NCBI GenBank assembly: GCA_040772905.1
Contig: JAXGXJ010000010.1
Span: 1-64,000 of the forward strand
From: JAXGXJ01 sp040772905
GTDB lineage: Bacteria > Actinomycetota > Thermoleophilia > RBG-16-64-13
Length of the DNA: 64,000 nucleotides
Direction: 5' to 3'
Shown here: one piece after another, positions 43,945 to 53,143 of the stretch
Layout: each line of letters starts with the position of its first letter
How positions within the stretch are numbered: position 1 is the stretch's first letter
Made by a program: the position numbers and the translations under genes
Notes under the pieces: generated by a model
The model's database searches: none
What the model saw: the letters and a program-made list of their open reading frames with translations, nothing else
What the model was told of the DNA's origin: nothing

Positions 43945-45080
43945 TGAACGCAGTGCCTCCTGAGCCTGATTTCCTGGTGCCCATGTCGGCGCCCGATATC
44001 ACGGAGGACGACGTTGCGGCGGTGGCTGCGGTCATCCGCTCAAAGCGGCTCGCGCTCGGCCCCAAGTCTCTAGAGTTCGAGACGCTTCTGGCTCAGTATG
44101 TGGGAGTCCGTCATGCGGTGGCAGCAAGCTCAGGGACGGCCGCCCTCCATCTGCTGGTAAGGGGCCTCGGCCTGGGTGAGGGTGATGAGGTGCTGGTCCC
44201 GTCGTTCACCTTCGCGGCCAGCGTGAACGCCATCCTCTACGAACGTGCCACACCGGTCTTCGTAGATGTCGATCCTCACACCTACAACCTCGATCCTGCC
44301 GATCTTGAGGCCAAGATCACGCCGCGTACACGAGCCGTGATGGCGGTGGATGCCTTCGGGCACCCGGCCCCCTGGCAGGAACTAGACGATATCGCCTCAC
44401 GGTACGGCTTAGCGGTGCTCGACGATGCCTGCGAGGGGCTGGGGGCCGAGTACCGCGGCAGAAGACTCGGCAACTTCGGCTCCGGGGCAGCCTTCGCCTT
44501 CTATCCCAACAAACAGATAACGGCGGGCGAAGGCGGGGTGATCGTGACCGACGACGATGATCTGGCCGCATTTGCGCGCAGCGCACGCAACCAGGGACGA
44601 GGCGACGGCCCCTGGCTCGATCACGCGCGACTCGGCTACAACTACCGCCTGGACGAAATGAGCGCCGCCCTAGTGGGATCACAGTTCATCCGCCTCGAGA
44701 CGATACTGCAGAAACGGGCCCAGGTGGCCGCAAGGTACGGGGAGAGGCTGGCCAGCGTGGCTGGGGTGCGACTTCCACAGGTGGAGCCCCATGTGAAGAT
44801 GAGCTGGTTCGTGTACGTCGTCACATTGGACCCAGGAATCGACGCGGCCAGGGTGATCGCCGGGATGGAGCTACGGCGCATCCCGGTGCGTGTCTACTTC
44901 ATGCCCATCCATCAGCAACCATACATCCAAGCCATGGAGCTCAGCGCGTACACCTTGCCGGTGACCGAGTCGCTTGCGGGTAGAACGCTGGCCCTACCTT
45001 TCCACAACCATCTCTCCGAAGAGGAGATCGAGCTGGTGGCTACGGCCCTCGAAGAAAGCATCCAGGAGGCCGGCGGTTAG
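43941..45080 (+). CDS. DegT/DnrJ/EryC1 sugar aminotransferase
   Basis: A 379-residue PLP enzyme: VPMSAPDITEDDVAAVAAVI, AVAASSGTAALHLLVRGL, VLDDACEGLGAEYRGRRLG and FAFYPNKQITAGEGG with the PLP lysine in NKQITAGEGG. It aminates a nucleotide-linked keto sugar. It is distinct from the aminotransferase at 25282 (different active-site loop). It overlaps the sugar-phosphate transferase by four bases. The 200 bases after it contain no supported gene. Confidence 0.85.
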   Translation: MMNAVPPEPDFLVPMSAPDITEDDVAAVAAVIRSKRLALGPKSLEFETLLAQYVGVRHAVAASSGTAALHLLVRGLGLGEGDEVLVPSFTFAASVNAILYERATPVFVDVDPHTYNLDPADLEAKITPRTRAVMAVDAFGHPAPWQELDDIASRYGLAVLDDACEGLGAEYRGRRLGNFGSGAAFAFYPNKQITAGEGGVIVTDDDDLAAFARSARNQGRGDGPWLDHARLGYNYRLDEMSAALVGSQFIRLETILQKRAQVAARYGERLASVAGVRLPQVEPHVKMSWFVYVVTLDPGIDAARVIAGMELRRIPVRVYFMPIHQQPYIQAMELSAYTLPVTESLAGRTLALPFHNHLSEEEIELVATALEESIQEAGG

Positions 45081-45282
45081 GTTTCGTGATCCTTCTCGCT
45101 CGTCGAAAGAGAGGCCGATTCGCAGCGCGACTACTGGAGACGCTACGAAATGCCGAAGAGTCTACTAGACGCCACTTTGTGCCGAAATAGAAGAAACAGC
45201 GAAATGACGAAAGAGAACCAGCCCCTCGTCATTGACTGCAGCCTCACCACCGTGAAGTCAGGGAGACAGCCCTAGAAGAGCC

Positions 45283-46584
45283 ATGCGGATCTGGATTGCG
45301 ACAGTCAGCGAGCAGGTACCGTCCGACTCACCCAACGAACGTCTATTGAGGGGTGGCATCTGGGCCCATGAGTTGGCGCGACTCGGTCACGAGGTAGTCT
45401 GGTGGACTGACAACGTCGACCACATGCGAAAGAGGCTGCGGGGGGCTGCGAACGTCAGGGCAAACCTAGCGCCCAACCTCGAACTCCGGATGGTAGCGGG
45501 ACGCGGCTACAGGCGTAGTGTCTCGATTGCGCGCCTTCTGCATTACCGCCGCACCTCGGTCGAGTTGGCCAGATGGATGAGGGAGAGCGAACCACCAGAT
45601 GTCTGCATCGCCGCCCTTCCGGCCCTGGAATGGGATGAAACGGTGCTTGACGTTGGAGAAGCCCTGAGGTTCCCGGTAGTTGTCGACTGTCGTGACATGT
45701 GGCCAGACATCTTCGTGACCATGGTGCCACGATACATGAGGTGGCCCACGCGGCTGGCTCTTGATCCGCTGTACCGCAAGAAGAAGCGAATCCTTCAGCG
45801 AGCTTATGCGATCTCGGGTATCACAAGTCAGTATCTGGAATGGGGTTTGAAGGGGGCTGAACGCGAGAACAACGGACGCGACTTCGTGGCACATCACACA
45901 TATTCCCCGCCCGGCTTCACCCGTGAGGAATTGCAGGAAGCCCAGCACTTCTGGGATGACAAGGGGCTGGCAGAGAATCGAGATGTCCTTACCATCTGTT
46001 ACTTCGGCGTTCTAGGTACGAGCACCGACTTCCGCCCAGTCGTGGCTGGACTCGGACTTCTTGGGCCTCACGCCAGCCGAGTGCGTCTGGTGGTGTGCGG
46101 CGATGGTTATAGGCTCAACGAGATCCGGAAGTTGGCCGCCGGCATGGACAATGTGCACTTCGCCGGCCATGTCTCAGGCGTGCACCTAAGGGCAATGATG
46201 GATCGTGCGGACATTGGACTCGCCCCGTTCGCCTCCATCCCCAACTTCCTATTGAACATACCAGGCAAGATCAGCGAGTACTTGTCCAACGGACTGCCCA
46301 TTCTGTGCGGGATCTCAGGTGCAACTTGGGAATACGTCCGATCCAACCGCTGCGGATGGCTATACGAAGATGCCGCGGATTTCTCCAACTGCGTAGCCCA
46401 CCTGCTCGACGAGCCCGAGCTTCACCATGCCGCTTCCATTCATGCCAGAGAAGCGTTCCAGCGCGATTTCCGCGTGGATCACGTAGTCCAGGTCGCTGAC
46501 CGATCCCTACAGTTCATCGCTGACCAGTGGAAAGCCTCGGGGGCAAGTGCTCTCGACCGAGTCTCGCCGCGACGAACATCCTGA
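45283..46584 (+). CDS. Family 4 glycosyltransferase, WbuB-like
   Basis: A 433-residue GT4 protein: IWIATVSEQVPSDSPNERLL, GIWAHELARLGHEVVWWTDN, VVVDCRDMWPDIFVTMVPRY (a DMWPD motif as in WbuB/N-acetylfucosamine transferases), CYFGVLGTSTDFRPVVAGLG, VVCGDGYRLNEIRKLA and FLLNIPGKISEYLSNGLPIL. It would add a sugar to a lipid-linked intermediate. It is the last gene of the glycan locus and has its own ~200-base upstream gap. Confidence 0.82.
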   Translation: MRIWIATVSEQVPSDSPNERLLRGGIWAHELARLGHEVVWWTDNVDHMRKRLRGAANVRANLAPNLELRMVAGRGYRRSVSIARLLHYRRTSVELARWMRESEPPDVCIAALPALEWDETVLDVGEALRFPVVVDCRDMWPDIFVTMVPRYMRWPTRLALDPLYRKKKRILQRAYAISGITSQYLEWGLKGAERENNGRDFVAHHTYSPPGFTREELQEAQHFWDDKGLAENRDVLTICYFGVLGTSTDFRPVVAGLGLLGPHASRVRLVVCGDGYRLNEIRKLAAGMDNVHFAGHVSGVHLRAMMDRADIGLAPFASIPNFLLNIPGKISEYLSNGLPILCGISGATWEYVRSNRCGWLYEDAADFSNCVAHLLDEPELHHAASIHAREAFQRDFRVDHVVQVADRSLQFIADQWKASGASALDRVSPRRTS

Positions 46585-46718
46585 GGACTGTCCGCCCTCG
46601 GCCAAGATCACCCGGTCCCACTACCATGCCCGATGGAGCCGAGGCCCCACGAGGCGGACACTCGAACGCTTTCTTCCTGCTAGGCTCGTTTGAAACACCA
46701 CGAGAAGGAGGAGTGCAA

Positions 46719-47165
46719 GTGCCACAGACCAACACATCCAAATACATCGTCACCGAACTGAAGATGCCGGAGTCCAAACAGCGGATCGAGCCGGAGTACT
46801 CGAAGTACGCCAAGCGCATCCTGTGGCTCGACGACGACGTCAGCGACGGCGCCTTCCACATGAACACAGCCTGGTACCTCAAGGCGGCACGCACCCTGGA
46901 GGACTGTGCCCACGTGCACGACACCGATGAGATCATCGGCTTCTTCGGTAACGACCCGGACGACCCCTACGACCTCGGAGGCGAGATCGAGATCTGGCTG
47001 GAAGACGACAAGCACGTGATCACCAGCAGCGCCCTCATCTTCGTGCCGGCCGGCATGAAGCACTGCCCGCTGGTACTGACCCGGGTCGACCGGCCCATCT
47101 TCCACTTCACCACGGTCACGGGCCGCAAGTACGAGAAGCTCGAGGGATCCGGCCGGGAGGTCTGA
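46719..47165 (+). CDS. Cupin-domain protein
   Basis: A 148-residue single-domain cupin: MNTAWYLKAA, AHVHDTDEIIGFFG (HxH...E metal-type motif 1), GGEIEIWLEDDKHVITSSAL, and FVPAGMKHCPLVLTRVDRPI (motif 2 with PAGxxH). Related cupins accompany aromatic-degradation and molybdopterin-enzyme genes in anaerobic Actinomycetota, but no reaction can be assigned. GTG 46719 is preceded by AGGAGGAG, a strong site that excludes the long N-terminal extension. Confidence 0.75.
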   Translation: MPQTNTSKYIVTELKMPESKQRIEPEYSKYAKRILWLDDDVSDGAFHMNTAWYLKAARTLEDCAHVHDTDEIIGFFGNDPDDPYDLGGEIEIWLEDDKHVITSSALIFVPAGMKHCPLVLTRVDRPIFHFTTVTGRKYEKLEGSGREV

Positions 47166-47321
47166 GCCGCCGTCGGCACCGCGGGTGCCCACCGCAGGCA
47201 CTCACCGCAGCGCGTCCGCGGACCGGCGCCAGGCCTCCGCGCGTGGGGCCGACACTCGACTCGGCCGCCCGTCCCGGCTCCGCCGGCCCCGGGCCGCCTT
47301 CCGGACTGGGCGCCGCGGGTG

Positions 47322-47648
47322 TCAGTCCTCCCCGAGTATGTCCCCGCGCCTGCGCAGGAACTCGTCCCGATCGATCTCACCGCGGGCATAGCGCTCTTCG
47401 AGGATGCGCAGCGCGTCGCTGTCGCCACGGCGGCGGGCCGAGGGTCGCTCGTCGTCGAAGGCGCTCCACGAGTCGTCCCCGCCCCACGGTCTCTGCTCGC
47501 CTTCCGCACCACCTGCCGCGCCATCCGACCGACGGCGAAGGTGCCGGAACACCAGGTAGAGACCGACGGCGTTGATGACGAACATCACGATGGTGATCGC
47601 TGTCCCGATCATGCCAGGACCCCAGCCGAAGCCGCCTATCCAGATCAT
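47322..47648 (-). CDS. SHOCT-domain small membrane protein
   Basis: A 108-residue protein with one membrane helix (MIGTAITIVMFVINAVGLYL), a low-complexity middle and a C-terminal SHOCT motif (ALRILEERYARGEIDRDEFL), the short oligomerisation module. Function unknown. It lies downstream of the WtpC-like gene on the same strand, 51 bases away. Confidence 0.8.
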   Translation of the reverse strand: MIWIGGFGWGPGMIGTAITIVMFVINAVGLYLVFRHLRRRSDGAAGGAEGEQRPWGGDDSWSAFDDERPSARRRGDSDALRILEERYARGEIDRDEFLRRRGDILGED

Positions 47649-47699
47649 GCCCTGCCCCCGGTCGCCGTTCCGAGACGGCCTCGTGTGACGGGAAGGATT

Positions 47700-48932
47700 C
47701 TAGCGCCCGTCGCCGCAGCGGTGCACAGCGGCAGCAGGGATGGCGAGTCGCACGCGCACCCCTGTCTGTAGCCCTCTGCCCACGACGTCTGGATTCAACA
47801 GATACACCGTCAAGAGCGCAGGCACCTCCACCCCGACGGCGGCATGAGAGCTATGAGCCCGGATGGAGCGAACGGTACCGATCAGAGTGACGGCCCCCGG
47901 GTCCCGCGCGGCCAAGTCCGTGGTCTCGTCTTGCCCCGCCCCGCCGGCGGACGCCACAAGAGGCGCGGCGGGACCGGCGCCGGGGCTGGTGGGACCGGCG
48001 GAACCGCCATTGTCCAACGAGATTCCTATCTCATCCGGCCGGATGATGACGTGGTCACCCTGCCCCGTGGCGCCCACCAGCAACTCCGGCGGTACCTCGC
48101 CGATTGGGAGGACGTTGGGGCAGCCCAAGAGGCCGGCCACCTGTGTGTCGCCGGGGAAACTGGTCACTTCGGCCGGAGGACCGCTCTGGCGCAACTCCCC
48201 GTCGATGAGCACCGCCATCTTGTCGCCGAGTTCCAACCCCTCGTCCAGATCGTGGGTCACGTGCACCACTGTCGCACCAACAGCGGCGCATAGACGCTTG
48301 ATCTCCGTCCGCAATTCCTGCCTGGTCTGACGGTCGAGCGCTGAGAGCGGCTCGTCGAGAAGCAGCACCTCTGGGTCGATAGCCAGCGCCCGCGCGAGCG
48401 CGACCCGCTGCTGCTCACCGCCCGATAAGCCGGCCGGATAGCGTCCCAACAGCGACTCGACGCCCACGAGCGCTGCCATCTCGCGCACCCGTGCCGACCG
48501 AGCGCCCCGGCGCGCCGCCACCGAGCCGTGTGTGGCCATGTCCCCGCAAGATCCGCTCCCCGACACCGCCGGGCGTCGCTCGCCGACCCGCGCTCCGCGT
48601 CCGCCGCCGTCACCCCCGCGCGCGTCGCGGCCGCGCGCACGTAACCCGAAGGCGATGTTCTCCGCCACGGTCAGATGCGGGAAGAGCGCGTAATCCTGAT
48701 ACACGAAGCCCACTCCGCGACGCTCCGGAGGCAGCGCGGTCACTTCACGGCCGTCGAACCAGATCGCCCCGGCCCGCGGCTTCCGCAGCCCGGCGAGCGT
48801 CTCCAGCAAGACGGTCTTACCCGAGCCGGTGGGGCCGAGGATGACCAGGAACTCGCCCTTCTGCACCGTGAGTTCCTCTATGGAGAGCGTGAACGCGCCC
48901 GCAGCCAACTCCAAGCCCTCGATACGGATCAT
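47700..48932 (-). CDS. wtpC: Tungstate/molybdate ABC transporter ATPase, WtpC/ModC-like
   Basis: A 410-residue ATPase: Walker A GPTGSGKT (33-40), Q-loop YQD (78-80), signature LSGGEQQRVALARAL (169-183), Walker B LLLDEPLSALD (190-200), switch VHVTHD, then a C-terminal TOBE-like part (PEVTSFPGDTQVAG...VGVEVPALLTVYLLNPDVVG). It energises oxyanion import. ATG 48932 overlaps the permease stop by four bases. Residues about 101-148, between Q-loop and signature, are a Gly/Arg-rich low-complexity insertion not usual for the family. The specificity comes from the neighbouring WtpA-like gene. Confidence 0.8.
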   Translation of the reverse strand: MIRIEGLELAAGAFTLSIEELTVQKGEFLVILGPTGSGKTVLLETLAGLRKPRAGAIWFDGREVTALPPERRGVGFVYQDYALFPHLTVAENIAFGLRARGRDARGGDGGGRGARVGERRPAVSGSGSCGDMATHGSVAARRGARSARVREMAALVGVESLLGRYPAGLSGGEQQRVALARALAIDPEVLLLDEPLSALDRQTRQELRTEIKRLCAAVGATVVHVTHDLDEGLELGDKMAVLIDGELRQSGPPAEVTSFPGDTQVAGLLGCPNVLPIGEVPPELLVGATGQGDHVIIRPDEIGISLDNGGSAGPTSPGAGPAAPLVASAGGAGQDETTDLAARDPGAVTLIGTVRSIRAHSSHAAVGVEVPALLTVYLLNPDVVGRGLQTGVRVRLAIPAAAVHRCGDGR

Positions 48933-49777
48933 CGCGAGCGATCCCTGTTCCGTCGCGGTAGCAGCAGTATCCGCGTCACCACCAGGATCACGAGGGCCAG
49001 GATCAGCAACAACGCCGTCACCGGCAGTGCCGCCGACAGCCCGAAGCCGGCGAAGCGCTCGTAGACCAACACCGAGATGGCCTTGGGGTTGTAGGCGAGG
49101 ATCACGACGGCGCCGAACTCGCTGATGCCGCGCGCCCACATCAACACCGCCCCTCCCAGGATGCCACGCCCGGCCAACGGCAACGCCACCCGCCCGAAGG
49201 CGGTCAGAGGCGAGGCTCCCAAAGTACGCGCGACCCGTTCCAACCGCTCATCCACCAGGGCGAACGACTCACGGGCCGTGTCCACCAGGATGGGCAGGCT
49301 CACGAAGAGCATGGCGATGACGATGCCGGCCATGTTCTCGGTGAAGTAGAGCCCCACCGACTCCAGCGGCTCGCCCAGCAGTCCTCGACGACCGAAGACC
49401 ATCAGTAGTGCCACACCGGCGGCGGTGTGCGGGATGATGATGGGCAGATCGATAAGACCCTGCACCAGGTTCTTACCGGGGAACTCACGACGAGCGAGCA
49501 GATACGCCAGCGGCACCCCCACCCCCAGAGCGATGACGGTGGCGACGAGCGCGGCCAAGAACGTGATCCCCAGCGACGCCAACACTCCCCGGTCGGTGAT
49601 GCCATCCACCAACTCGCTCGGTGAGGAGGCGAAGAGCGTGGCCAGGAGCGGCACCAGGATGAAAAGGAGCAGCAACAGACCGGCGAGCGAGAAGACCCAT
49701 TCCAGCCGGGTGAGGCGCCCCAGGCCGGACTGTCCGCGCCGGCGGCGCCCCTCAGTCGATGGGGGCGCAGAGGTCAT
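48929..49777 (-). CDS. wtpB: Tungstate/molybdate ABC transporter permease
   Basis: A 282-residue inner-membrane permease with six helices beginning LEWVFSLAGLLLLLFILVPL. The binding-protein-dependent transport signature lies in VARTLGASPLTAFGRVALPL (EAA loop). Start ATG 49777 overlaps the end of the substrate-binding gene by 26 bases. Gene order binding protein, permease, ATPase is that of wtpABC/modABC operons. Confidence 0.85.
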   Translation of the reverse strand: MTSAPPSTEGRRRRGQSGLGRLTRLEWVFSLAGLLLLLFILVPLLATLFASSPSELVDGITDRGVLASLGITFLAALVATVIALGVGVPLAYLLARREFPGKNLVQGLIDLPIIIPHTAAGVALLMVFGRRGLLGEPLESVGLYFTENMAGIVIAMLFVSLPILVDTARESFALVDERLERVARTLGASPLTAFGRVALPLAGRGILGGAVLMWARGISEFGAVVILAYNPKAISVLVYERFAGFGLSAALPVTALLLILALVILVVTRILLLPRRNRDRSR

Positions 49778-50957
49778 GCAACGGCTCCGGCATGGCCGCC
49801 AGGTTGTCCGCAAGTGCAGGAACGATCATGGGGTGATAGTTCTCCGCCATGATGCGCTGCCCTTCCGGTCCCAGCAGATAGGCCAAGAAAGTCGTCGCCG
49901 CCTCGGGATGAGGAGCGTTGCTGGGGATGGTGGCGCCGTAGCGGATCACCTCGCCGGGGAACTCAGGTTTGACGCTGGCAAACCGCTGGAAATCGAGCTT
50001 CACCACCACTGAAGAGTAGTGGCTATCCGTGGGGTCGCTCAGGTCGATGTCGGGCGGCAACTCCAGGTACTTCACGCCGTGCTGGCGAGCCACGCTCGTG
50101 TACTCGAAGGTGTAGTCGACCTCTCCGGACTCCAGCAGCGGCAGGAGTTGCACACTGAAGGGACGCATGACCAGACGCGAGCCACTCTTGGTCTCCAGCA
50201 CCTCGGGGACTTTGATGGTGGTGACGCCCTCGGCCGTCGCGAGCCTGATGGGGACCCGGAACTTACCCCCGAAGACGTCGTTGAAGAGGCCGGTGCGGTC
50301 GTAGTGAGACTCAGCGAGCTTCATCGTCATGAGAGCGCGGTAGCCGTTGGCGTCCAGGCGCGGGTCGGCGCAGCCGACCCGCACGTCTGGCCGGCTGATG
50401 ATGTCCATCCAGTTGTCGGCGGTCACCTCGTCGGCGTACGCACTGTCATCGGTATAGGCCAATGTCATGTGGTTGGACGCGAAGATGGCGTACCAATCGG
50501 CATAGGGGAGACCGGTGTCGGGATCCTTCACCTCGTAGAGCAGCATGGGGACAAGGCTGTAGTCGGCGGCTACCAACACGTCGGCCTGCTCGTGAAGATC
50601 GCTCACGTGGCGGATGACCTGGATGCTGCCGTGCCCCTCCATGTACACGTCGATGTCCGGGTGCGCTGCCTCGAACTCTCGCTCCAGCTGGTCAAAGGGG
50701 ATGATGAGGCTCCCGGCGAACAGCACGCGGATGCGTGTCTTGTCGGTCGCGTCTTCAACGCCGCCCGCGAAGCCGCTGCCCCCGCCACCGCCTGCGGTGC
50801 CACTAACAGCAACGTCCCCGGCATCGTCGGAGCATGCGCACGTCGTCGCCGGCGCGACCACGAGCACGAAGGCCAGTGCCAGCAGTGTCGCCCACCGGCG
50901 CACGCACTCGGATCGCGTCGACGCAGCGGACGATCTGGACAGCGAGCCCGACCTCAC
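49752..50957 (-). CDS. wtpA: Tungstate/molybdate-binding protein, WtpA-like
   Basis: A 401-residue exported binding protein. After a signal segment (WATLLALAFVLVVAPATTCA, with a possible lipid-attachment Cys near 42) the mature part starts IRVLFAGSLIIPFDQLEREF; the FAGSL motif is the oxyanion-binding loop of WtpA/ModA proteins. HGSIQVIRHVSDLHEQADVL, ADYSLVPMLL and VDYTFEYTSVARQHGVKYLE match the WtpA subgroup, which prefers tungstate. A Gly-rich linker (GTAGGGGGSG) precedes the domain. Affinity for W or Mo cannot be read from the sequence. Confidence 0.82.
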   Translation of the reverse strand: MRSGSLSRSSAASTRSECVRRWATLLALAFVLVVAPATTCACSDDAGDVAVSGTAGGGGGSGFAGGVEDATDKTRIRVLFAGSLIIPFDQLEREFEAAHPDIDVYMEGHGSIQVIRHVSDLHEQADVLVAADYSLVPMLLYEVKDPDTGLPYADWYAIFASNHMTLAYTDDSAYADEVTADNWMDIISRPDVRVGCADPRLDANGYRALMTMKLAESHYDRTGLFNDVFGGKFRVPIRLATAEGVTTIKVPEVLETKSGSRLVMRPFSVQLLPLLESGEVDYTFEYTSVARQHGVKYLELPPDIDLSDPTDSHYSSVVVKLDFQRFASVKPEFPGEVIRYGATIPSNAPHPEAATTFLAYLLGPEGQRIMAENYHPMIVPALADNLAAMPEPLHDLCAPID

Positions 50958-50974
50958 CTGTATCAGCCTCCCGG

Positions 50975-52072
50975 CTACTGCGTGGGCAGGATGGCCTTGA
51001 TCTCGCCTATCCCACCGACCATCTGCGCGTCTTCGATGCCTTCGCCCACAAGACGGAGCGGCCAGAACTCCTCAGGCAGTTCCGCTCCGTTCATCCGGTA
51101 GGCCACGAGCAGCTGCTTGTTGTAGTACATGGTCTCGCTCGGCAGAGTGACCGTGCCGCTCCCTGAAGTGACGATCTCCACTTCATAGCCGGCCTGCGCG
51201 AGGTCACGATTGTAGGCGGGACCCTCGTGGACGTTCTCGTCATCGACCCTGCCGACCAACAGGTAGAGCGGTATGCCGGTCCAGGTATTACCTTCGGCGT
51301 CCGTCCAGTCCTGGCCGTGGCAACCCTCGGCTGCACCGGTCTCGAACGTGCCCCGGTCCATGTCCTCGGTGATGGCGCCCGTCAGCAGCAGGCTCCATTC
51401 CTGTTCCACCGGCTTGGTCGCCAATCTGGTCACCCACTTCACCCACCAGTGCCCGTCGGTGACCTGGTTCCTCTCGCTGCTCACGATGGCCAGCCGCAGC
51501 GGTCCGTCGGCCGTGGGATCGATGGGCTGGCCGTCTATCTCATAGGCGACCAGCGCCTGCAGCGTGTGCTGATACTCGAACTCGTCGCCGGTCGCCATGT
51601 CGTAGGTGAGGAACCGGCCGCTCTGCAGTTGGGCCACGGAAACGGTCATCTCATAGCCGTCTTTCGCCATGATCCCCACGGCCATGTCGGCGGGCGCTCC
51701 ACCCACCTCGGCGAAAAGATCCTCCACCAACACGCCCTTGACCATGGTGGGAGGCGTGATGCGGCCCGTGGAACTCTTCATACCGCCATACCCCTGGGTG
51801 ACCGGCAACGCTTTGATCTCAGCCATGGTGTAGCTCCGGGTGCCCGTCGGACCCACGACCTCCAGGACCACCTCACCTTCGCCAGCGCCGCCCGCACTCT
51901 CCCCGACGGTGGTCTGAGCCGCCGTAGTGGTGCTGGTGGAGTCGGGCTCCGTGACGGGCGCGCCTTGATCGGAGCTGCTACACGCGACCAGCGCGAAGGC
52001 ACAAAAGCCGAGCACAAGGACTAGGACGAGCATCATGACCGATGGGCTATCACTGCGATGGGCGAGACGCAT
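50975..52072 (-). CDS. Lipoprotein with two sulfite-oxidase-fold (PF00174-like) modules
   Basis: A 365-residue lipoprotein: signal peptide with lipobox ALVAC (Cys31), a Thr-rich linker, then two modules. Module 1 (about 70-200): LEVVGPTGTRSYTMAEIKAL, QGYGGMKSSTGRITPPTMVK, DGYEMTVSVAQL, GPLRLAIVSSERNQVTDGHW. Module 2 (about 210-365): AAEGCHGQDWTDAEGNTWTG, IPLYLLVGRVDD, LLVAYRMNGAELPEEFWPLR. These resemble the molybdopterin-binding domain of the sulfite-oxidase family. Module 1 has GYGG where the metal-ligand Cys belongs; module 2 keeps GCHGQ. ATG 52072 is divergent from a paralogue at 52216 and lies just upstream of wtpA. Confidence 0.7.
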   Translation of the reverse strand: MRLAHRSDSPSVMMLVLVLVLGFCAFALVACSSSDQGAPVTEPDSTSTTTAAQTTVGESAGGAGEGEVVLEVVGPTGTRSYTMAEIKALPVTQGYGGMKSSTGRITPPTMVKGVLVEDLFAEVGGAPADMAVGIMAKDGYEMTVSVAQLQSGRFLTYDMATGDEFEYQHTLQALVAYEIDGQPIDPTADGPLRLAIVSSERNQVTDGHWWVKWVTRLATKPVEQEWSLLLTGAITEDMDRGTFETGAAEGCHGQDWTDAEGNTWTGIPLYLLVGRVDDENVHEGPAYNRDLAQAGYEVEIVTSGSGTVTLPSETMYYNKQLLVAYRMNGAELPEEFWPLRLVGEGIEDAQMVGGIGEIKAILPTQ

Positions 52073-52215
52073 ATGTGGCTTCCTTGCTGACTCTTCCTGG
52101 CGAGCAGGGCTTGATATACCATGTGTAATAATACAAGAAGTACAAATGTCCGTGGGCGGGTTGAGTCTGGTCGGACAGCTCAAGCGGTCGCCCACAAGGA
52201 TCAAGGAGTCATCAG
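52073..52215. promoter_or_regulatory. Divergent promoter region of the PF00174-like genes
   Basis: 143 bases between two oppositely oriented paralogues. The AT-rich stretch includes TGTAATAATACA (52124-52135), a short dyad TGTA-N4-TACA that could be a regulator site or contain a -10 box. No family assignment can be made. AAGGAG at 52201-52206 is the ribosome-binding site of the gene at 52216. Confidence 0.35.
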
Positions 52216-53097
52216 ATGCACGTGCGTTCGGGCCGAAGACGTATTCATGGAAGAACATTCCTACCGTTCGCGCTCGTTCTGGTCGCGCTTCTCATGGTGA
52301 TGACCGCCTGTGGGGATGATGAAGCCACGTCTACCCCGGCCACGTCCGCAGCCGACACGGTGCCCGCCACCACGGCGCATACCGGCGACACCGCATCCAG
52401 CACCATCACATCGCCCTCGTCATCGACGTCTGCGGCGCCGAGCACGTCCAAGCCCGTCGCCGGTAGCGAAGCGCCATCCACCTCATCGACCGAGGCCACC
52501 ACCACTATTGCCAAGGTCACGACCACGACAGCCAAGCCTACTACCACAACGGCTAAGCCGACCACCACTACGGCCAAGCCCACGACGACTACCGCGAAGC
52601 CCACAACAACCACCGCGGCACCCACCACCACAACGGCCAAGAAAGTCGTCGCCATCACCGTCAGCGGACCCTCGGGCACCAAGGAGCTGTCCATGGCCGA
52701 GCTCAAGGCCATGTCGGCCGTTTCGGGCTATGGGGGCTGGAAGAACCAACTGGGTAACATCACCGCCCCCGTTTCTTGGAAGGGAGTATCGGTCAAGTCT
52801 CTGCTCGATTTGGTGGGCGGCGGTTCTTCTTGCCGAGTCGTCGCTTCCGACGGCTACGAGGCGGTGCTCTCCAGCGCGGAACTGAGCGGACAGTCCAATC
52901 TATACGACCCCTCCACAGGCGAGGCCATATCGAGCATCAGCGGGAGCCTGCGCGTGATCGTGGCTTACGCCAAGAGCGGCTCAGCCCTGAGCTCTGGCGA
53001 AGGCCCTCTGCGCATCGCCTTCGTCAGCTCGGAGAAGGACCAAGTGACCGACAGCGATCAGTGGGTCAAGAAGGTAGTCGCGATCAAGGCCAGATGA
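52216..53097 (+). CDS. Lipoprotein with Thr/Lys/Pro repeats and one PF00174-like module
   Basis: A 293-residue lipoprotein: signal peptide with lipobox VMTAC (Cys32), a long Ser/Thr linker and a repeated TTTTAKP heptapeptide (about 105-140), then a sulfite-oxidase-fold module (about 145-293): ITVSGPSGTKELSMAELKAM, SGYGGWKNQLGNITAPVSWK, GVSVKSLLDLVGGG, ASDGYEAVLSSAEL, GPLRIAFVSSEKDQVTDSDQ. The Cys that binds molybdenum in true enzymes is replaced by the GYGG motif. The linker would let the module reach beyond the wall. Same strand and 46 bases from the SLH paralogue downstream. Confidence 0.72.
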   Translation: MHVRSGRRRIHGRTFLPFALVLVALLMVMTACGDDEATSTPATSAADTVPATTAHTGDTASSTITSPSSSTSAAPSTSKPVAGSEAPSTSSTEATTTIAKVTTTTAKPTTTTAKPTTTTAKPTTTTAKPTTTTAAPTTTTAKKVVAITVSGPSGTKELSMAELKAMSAVSGYGGWKNQLGNITAPVSWKGVSVKSLLDLVGGGSSCRVVASDGYEAVLSSAELSGQSNLYDPSTGEAISSISGSLRVIVAYAKSGSALSSGEGPLRIAFVSSEKDQVTDSDQWVKKVVAIKAR

Positions 53098-53143
53098 TCG
53101 GGCCCGCCCGAGACTCGGCCGCAAACGAGAAAGAGGAGGCTGC

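Noticed and set aside
45081..45282. Short open frame starting ATGACGAAAGAG near 45204
   Set aside because: Only 23 codons, no binding site and no recognisable sequence; the gap is left without a gene.
52500..52640. Tandem repeats at the Thr-rich linker taken as a CRISPR-like array
   Set aside because: The repeats are in frame, 21 bases long without spacers, and encode TTTTAKP units of a protein linker.
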